Assembly (NCBI RefSeq): GCF_019429565.1
Contig: NZ_JAHXSA010000001.1
Span: forward strand, 496,001-560,000
Reading direction: 5' to 3'
DNA length: 64,000 nt
From: Schaalia sp. ORNL0103
GTDB taxonomy: Bacteria; Actinomycetota; Actinomycetes; Actinomycetales; Actinomycetaceae
Shown here: piece after piece, positions 60,508 through 64,000 of the stretch
Layout of the letters: each line of letters starts with the position of its first letter
Position numbering within the stretch: position 1 is the stretch's first letter
Notes under the pieces: generated by a model
What the model was told of the DNA's origin: nothing
The model's input: only the letters and a program-made list of their open reading frames with translations
The model's database searches: none
Program-made: the position numbers and the translations under genes

Positions 60508-61068
60508 ATGCACCAGATTGTCGCCGCGTCGGACCAGGAGGTCGGCGGCCTCGCCGTCATCCTGCCGCCGCTGTACGAGATTTTCTGGTCGGCTCTCGTT
60601 CTGCTTATCGTCCTGCTCCTCGTCGGACGCTACGCGCTGCCTCGCATCTATAAGACGATGGACGAGCGCGCCGCGAAGATCGAGGAGGGCCTCGGTGCCG
60701 CCGAGCAAGCGAAGGCCGATCAGGCCGCCGCTGCACTCAAGCGCGAGGAGATTATCCGCGAGGCTCACGCTGAAGCGCACACCATCCGTGAGCGCGCTAA
60801 CGAGGAGGCGAAGGCCATCGTGGCCGCCGCCCGTCACGACGCAACCAGCGAGGCCAACCGTATTCTCGAGGCCTCCGAGCGTCAGATCCTCGCTGAGAAG
60901 CAGGCTGCGCAGATCTCCCTGCGCTCCGAGGTGGGTCTGCTCGCCTCCGAGCTGGCAGAGAAGATCATCGGTGAGCACCTCACCGACACGGCGCTGACCT
61001 CTCGCGTGGTCGATCGCTTCCTTGACGAGCTCGAGGCCGACAGCGCCCGGGTCGAGGAGAAGCGATGA
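60508..61068 (+). CDS. atpF: ATP synthase F0 subunit b
   Basis: 186-residue stator subunit: one N-terminal helix (IFWSALVLLIVLLLVGRYA) followed by a long charged, Ala/Glu/Lys-rich coiled coil (MDERAAKIEEGLGAAEQAKADQ...) that pairs with a second copy. GTG 60499 gives three more residues and overlaps atpE; ATG 60508 is a close alternative, and choice between them is open. The end overlaps atpH by four bases. Confidence 0.94.
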   Translation: MHQIVAASDQEVGGLAVILPPLYEIFWSALVLLIVLLLVGRYALPRIYKTMDERAAKIEEGLGAAEQAKADQAAAALKREEIIREAHAEAHTIRERANEEAKAIVAAARHDATSEANRILEASERQILAEKQAAQISLRSEVGLLASELAEKIIGEHLTDTALTSRVVDRFLDELEADSARVEEKR

Positions 61069-61883
61069 CACAGATGCGCACGATCGAGTCCGTCCCCTTT
61101 GCGAAGGAGCTGACGGCGGCCCTGGCCACCCCCGGCACCGACGCAATGCGGGTTGCCGAGGATTTTTTCGGCCTGGCCGACCTGTTCAAGGAGAACACTC
61201 GTCTCGCGCGTGCAGCGACCGACCCGGCACGGTCGGCCGCAGATAAGCAGGGGCTCGCCTCCAGCGCGTTCGGTTCGCACGTAACGGCCGCGACGCTGTC
61301 CGTCGTGAACGCGATCGTCGCCGACCACTGGCGTCATCCGGCCGACGTGGCGGACACCCTCGAGGTGCTCGGCATCCTCGGCGTGCTCAATGCAGCCGGT
61401 GCCGAGGGAGCTCTCGAGCAGGTCCGTGAGGAGCTGTTCCAGGTCCGCTACTTCCTCGCACACCACCGCGAGGTGCGTGTGCGCCTGTCGGATAAGTCCA
61501 AGGGCGACGCACACGAGCGCGGCGATGTCGCGTCGAGGCTCTTCGCCGAGCGCGTCAGCACCTGGACGATGCGTCTCGTGCGTCGGGCGGTCGGACGCTC
61601 GAACCACGGTCGTCTGCTGCACAATCTGCGCCGCTACGCCCAGTGGGCAGCAACCATGCAGGACCGTCTCTTCGTCACCGTCGCCACGGCGACCCCGATG
61701 AGTGAGGCTCAGGTCGAGCGCCTTCGTTCCATCCTCTCGAAGCGCTACGGCACGGACGTTGATCTGGCGATCTCGATTGATCCCGAGGTCGTGGGCGGCT
61801 TCCGTCTGCGCGCGGGCATGACCGCGATCGACGCCTCGTTGGCCAGCCGCATCAGTGCAGCGCGCGACGCGATCGCCAGCTAG
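61065..61883 (+). CDS. atpH: ATP synthase F1 subunit delta
   Basis: 272-residue stator protein, longer than the ~180 residues of E. coli and typical of actinobacteria. The N-terminal helical bundle (AKELTAALATPGTDAMRVAEDFFGLAD) and the conserved C-terminal RLRSILSKRYGTDVDLAISIDPEVVGGFRLRAG, matching the delta/OSCP family signature, are clear. ATG 61065 overlaps the end of atpF. A 47-bp gap follows before atpA. Confidence 0.93.
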   Translation: MTQMRTIESVPFAKELTAALATPGTDAMRVAEDFFGLADLFKENTRLARAATDPARSAADKQGLASSAFGSHVTAATLSVVNAIVADHWRHPADVADTLEVLGILGVLNAAGAEGALEQVREELFQVRYFLAHHREVRVRLSDKSKGDAHERGDVASRLFAERVSTWTMRLVRRAVGRSNHGRLLHNLRRYAQWAATMQDRLFVTVATATPMSEAQVERLRSILSKRYGTDVDLAISIDPEVVGGFRLRAGMTAIDASLASRISAARDAIAS

Positions 61884-61930
61884 CACTTCTCGTACACACA
61901 TTAATTTCTTTTACCTAGTTAGGAATCCTC

Positions 61931-63568
61931 ATGGCTGACCTCAGCATCTCCCCGGAGGAAATCCGCGGAGCACTGGACTCCTTTATGGAGTCCTACCGTC
62001 CGGCGGACGTGGCCACCGAAGAGGTGGGTCACGTCATCGAAACGGCCGATGGTATCGCGCACGTCGAGGGCCTGCCCGGCACCATGGCGAACGAGCTGCT
62101 GCGTTTCGAGGACGGGACGCTGGGCCTGGCCATGAACCTCGACCAGCGCGAGATTGGTGCCGTTGTCCTCGGTGACTTCGGCGGCATCGAAGAGGGCCAG
62201 GTCGTGCACCGCACGGGCGAGGTTCTCTCGGTTCCCGTCGGTGACGGCTACCTGGGCCGCACGGTTGACCCGCTCGGCCGCCCGATTGACGGCCTCGGCG
62301 AGATCACGGACCTGGACGGGCGCCGCGCGCTCGAACTGCAGGCCCCCGGCGTTATGGCGCGTAAGAGCGTCCACGAGCCCCTCGCGACCGGCCTGAAGGC
62401 CATCGACTCGATGATCCCGGTTGGCCGCGGCCAGCGTCAGCTCATCATCGGCGACCGCAAGACCGGTAAGACCGCGATTGCCCTTGACACGATCCTCAAC
62501 CAGCGCGAGAACTGGAAGAGCGGCGACCCGAACAAGCAGGTGCGTTGCATCTACGTGGCGATCGGCCAGAAGGGCTCGACCATCGCATCGGTGCGCTCCA
62601 CGCTCGAGGACGCTGGTGCCATGGAGTACACGACCATCGTGGCCTCCCCGGCCTCGGACCCCGCCGGCTACAAGTACATGGCCCCCTACACGGGTTCCGC
62701 CATCGGCCAGCACTGGATGTACCAGGGTAAGCACGTCCTCATCGTCTTTGATGACCTGTCCAAGCAGGCCGAGGCCTACCGCGCCGTGTCGCTGCTGCTG
62801 CGTCGCCCGCCGGGCCGCGAAGCCTACCCCGGCGACGTCTTCTACTTGCACTCCCGCCTGCTGGAGCGTTGCGCGAAGCTCTCGGACGCCTTGGGTGGCG
62901 GTTCGATGACCGGCCTGCCGATCATCGAGACCAAGGCGAACGACGTGTCGGCCTACATCCCGACGAATGTCATTTCGATCACCGACGGCCAGATCTTCCT
63001 GCAGTCCGACCTGTTCAACTCGAACCAGCGTCCCGCCGTCGACGTGGGTATCTCCGTGTCCCGTGTTGGTGGCGCGGCCCAGCCCAAGGCCATGAAGAAG
63101 GTCGCCGGTACGCTCAAGCTGACGCTCGCGCAGTACCGCTCGATGGCTGCCTTCGCCATGTTCGCTTCCGACCTGGATGCGGCGACTCGTCGTCAGCTGA
63201 CCCGCGGTGAGCGCCTCATGGAGCTGCTCAAGCAGCCTCAGTCCACGCCTTACGCGATGGAAGACCAGGTCGCTTCGATCTGGATGGGCACCAAGGGCTA
63301 CCTCGATGACATCGAGGTCGAGGACGTCCTGCGCTTCGAGCGTGGCCTGCTCGACCACCTCCACGCGAACTCGACCGTGCTCGATACGATCGCGGCGACC
63401 GGCGACCTGACCTCCGAGACGGAAGAAGCGCTCAAGAACGCCGTTGAGGAGTTCCACCACCAGTGGATCAGCGCCGGACGTGGCGCCGCCGGACTCGAGG
63501 ACGGCGAGGTCGTTGCTGAGCGCACCCGCGAGGAAATCTCGCGCGGTCGCACGAGCGAGAAGGCCTAA
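61931..63568 (+). CDS. atpA: ATP synthase F1 subunit alpha
   Basis: 545-residue nucleotide-binding subunit of the F1 hexamer. The P-loop [15 protein letters not shown], the family segment [24 protein letters not shown], and the signature [17 protein letters not shown] are all present. The N-terminal Rossmann-like beta barrel and C-terminal helical part have the normal length, with ~20 extra charged residues at the very end. Start ATG at 61931, after TTAGGAATCCTC. atpG follows after three bases. Confidence 0.97.
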   Translation: MADLSISPEEIRGALDSFMESYRPADVATEEVGHVIETADGIAHVEGLPGTMANELLRFEDGTLGLAMNLDQREIGAVVLGDFGGIEEGQVVHRTGEVLSVPVGDGYLGRTVDPLGRPIDGLGEITDLDGRRALELQAPGVMARKSVHEPLATGLKAIDSMIPVGRGQRQLIIGDRKTGKTAIALDTILNQRENWKSGDPNKQVRCIYVAIGQKGSTIASVRSTLEDAGAMEYTTIVASPASDPAGYKYMAPYTGSAIGQHWMYQGKHVLIVFDDLSKQAEAYRAVSLLLRRPPGREAYPGDVFYLHSRLLERCAKLSDALGGGSMTGLPIIETKANDVSAYIPTNVISITDGQIFLQSDLFNSNQRPAVDVGISVSRVGGAAQPKAMKKVAGTLKLTLAQYRSMAAFAMFASDLDAATRRQLTRGERLMELLKQPQSTPYAMEDQVASIWMGTKGYLDDIEVEDVLRFERGLLDHLHANSTVLDTIAATGDLTSETEEALKNAVEEFHHQWISAGRGAAGLEDGEVVAERTREEISRGRTSEKA

Positions 63569-63571
63569 GCG

Positions 63572-64000
63572 ATGGGTGGACAGCAGAGGATCTACAAGCA
63601 GCGTATCGCCTCGACGACGACGCTCGCGAAGGTCTTCCGCGCCATGGAGATGATCGCTGCGTCTCGCATTGGCGCGGCGCGGCGCGCTGCCACCGAGGCA
63701 GGGCCTTACGAAAAGGCCCTGACCCAGGCGGTCGCGGCGGTCGCGGTCCACACGGACCTCGACCACCCGCTGACCGAGGAACGCGAAGACACCAATCGCG
63801 TGGCCATCCTGGTCGTGGCATCGGATCGCGGTATGGCCGGAGCCTACTCGGCGACCATCCTGCGCGAATCTGAGAAGCTCATCGCGGACCTGCGTGAGGA
63901 CGGCTACGAGCCCGTCGTCTACACCTTTGGTCGCAGGGCCTCGGCGTACTTCCGCTTCCGCGGCGTTGACATCGAACGCGAGTGGGAAGGGGAGTCGGAT
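63572..64000 (+). CDS. atpG: ATP synthase F1 subunit gamma, N-terminal part
   Basis: The first 143 codons of the central stalk subunit are present; the frame is open at the right window edge. It starts MGGQQRIYKQRIASTTTLAKVFRAMEMIAASR, the conserved gamma opening that forms one of the two coiled-coil helices inside the alpha-beta ring, and contains the ILVVASDRGMAGAYSA motif. It begins three bases after the atpA stop, in the standard gene order. Confidence 0.96.
   Translation, partial: MGGQQRIYKQRIASTTTLAKVFRAMEMIAASRIGAARRAATEAGPYEKALTQAVAAVAVHTDLDHPLTEEREDTNRVAILVVASDRGMAGAYSATILRESEKLIADLREDGYEPVVYTFGRRASAYFRFRGVDIEREWEGESD

Noticed and set aside
61919-63766. 615-codon open frame opposite atpA
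   Set aside because: Antisense shadow; atpA is unmistakable and fully covers the region.

Overview
The window is a high-GC chromosomal segment of a fermentative, facultatively anaerobic actinobacterium. The family Actinomycetaceae (Actinomyces/Schaalia-like) is my best inference. The reasons are G/C-rich third codon positions, frequent GTG starts, the block comEA-comEC-holA-rpsT-lepA-hemW-hrcA-dnaJ-rsmE, a pyruvate formate-lyase locus, an N-terminally extended Rho and DUF5129-type membrane proteins. No rRNA, tRNA or CRISPR array was seen.

Layout. 1-942: start of an acyl-CoA synthetase gene cut by the window edge, then a DUF1801 protein. 1831-3936: an AT-rich island with two small unknown genes, bracketed by two nearly identical hairpins. 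3951-10549: valS, an M20 peptidase, an NhaC/YuiF-like antiporter and proC. 10701-20500: a HerA-like ATPase, the competence pair comEA-comEC, holA, a heterodimeric ABC exporter and rpsT. 20709-33471: a PemK-like protein, a TPR protein, lepA, trmB, hemW, a SatD pair, DUF3097, CIRCE-controlled hrcA-dnaJ, rsmE and an aldose epimerase. 33598-40114: pepC, then an accessory insert (35254-38985) flanked by direct repeats of the 5' end of the adenosine/adenine deaminase gene. The insert carries a 637-residue orphan protein and an IS30-family element, and the intact deaminase gene follows.

40291-42376 holds a class I glutamine amidotransferase, a hexapeptide acetyltransferase and peptide deformylase. 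42411-45905 (minus strand) is a pyruvate formate-lyase operon in which the enzyme is encoded in two pieces: a 701-residue core and an 83-residue glycyl-radical subunit, followed by the activase. 46181-50397 holds hom-thrB and rho. 50505-54680 holds three tandem paralogues of a two-TM protein family, only the middle one keeping a TPM-like domain. 54897 to the end holds rpmE, prfA, prmC, the Sua5/YrdC gene, a WecA/MraY-like transferase, an AtpI-like gene and atpBEFHA(G), with atpG cut by the window edge.

The most notable signals are the split pyruvate formate-lyase, the deaminase-gene duplication with its foreign cargo, a pair of matching twin DnaA-box elements in two divergent intergenic regions, and the tandem DUF5129-like family with apparent domain loss.
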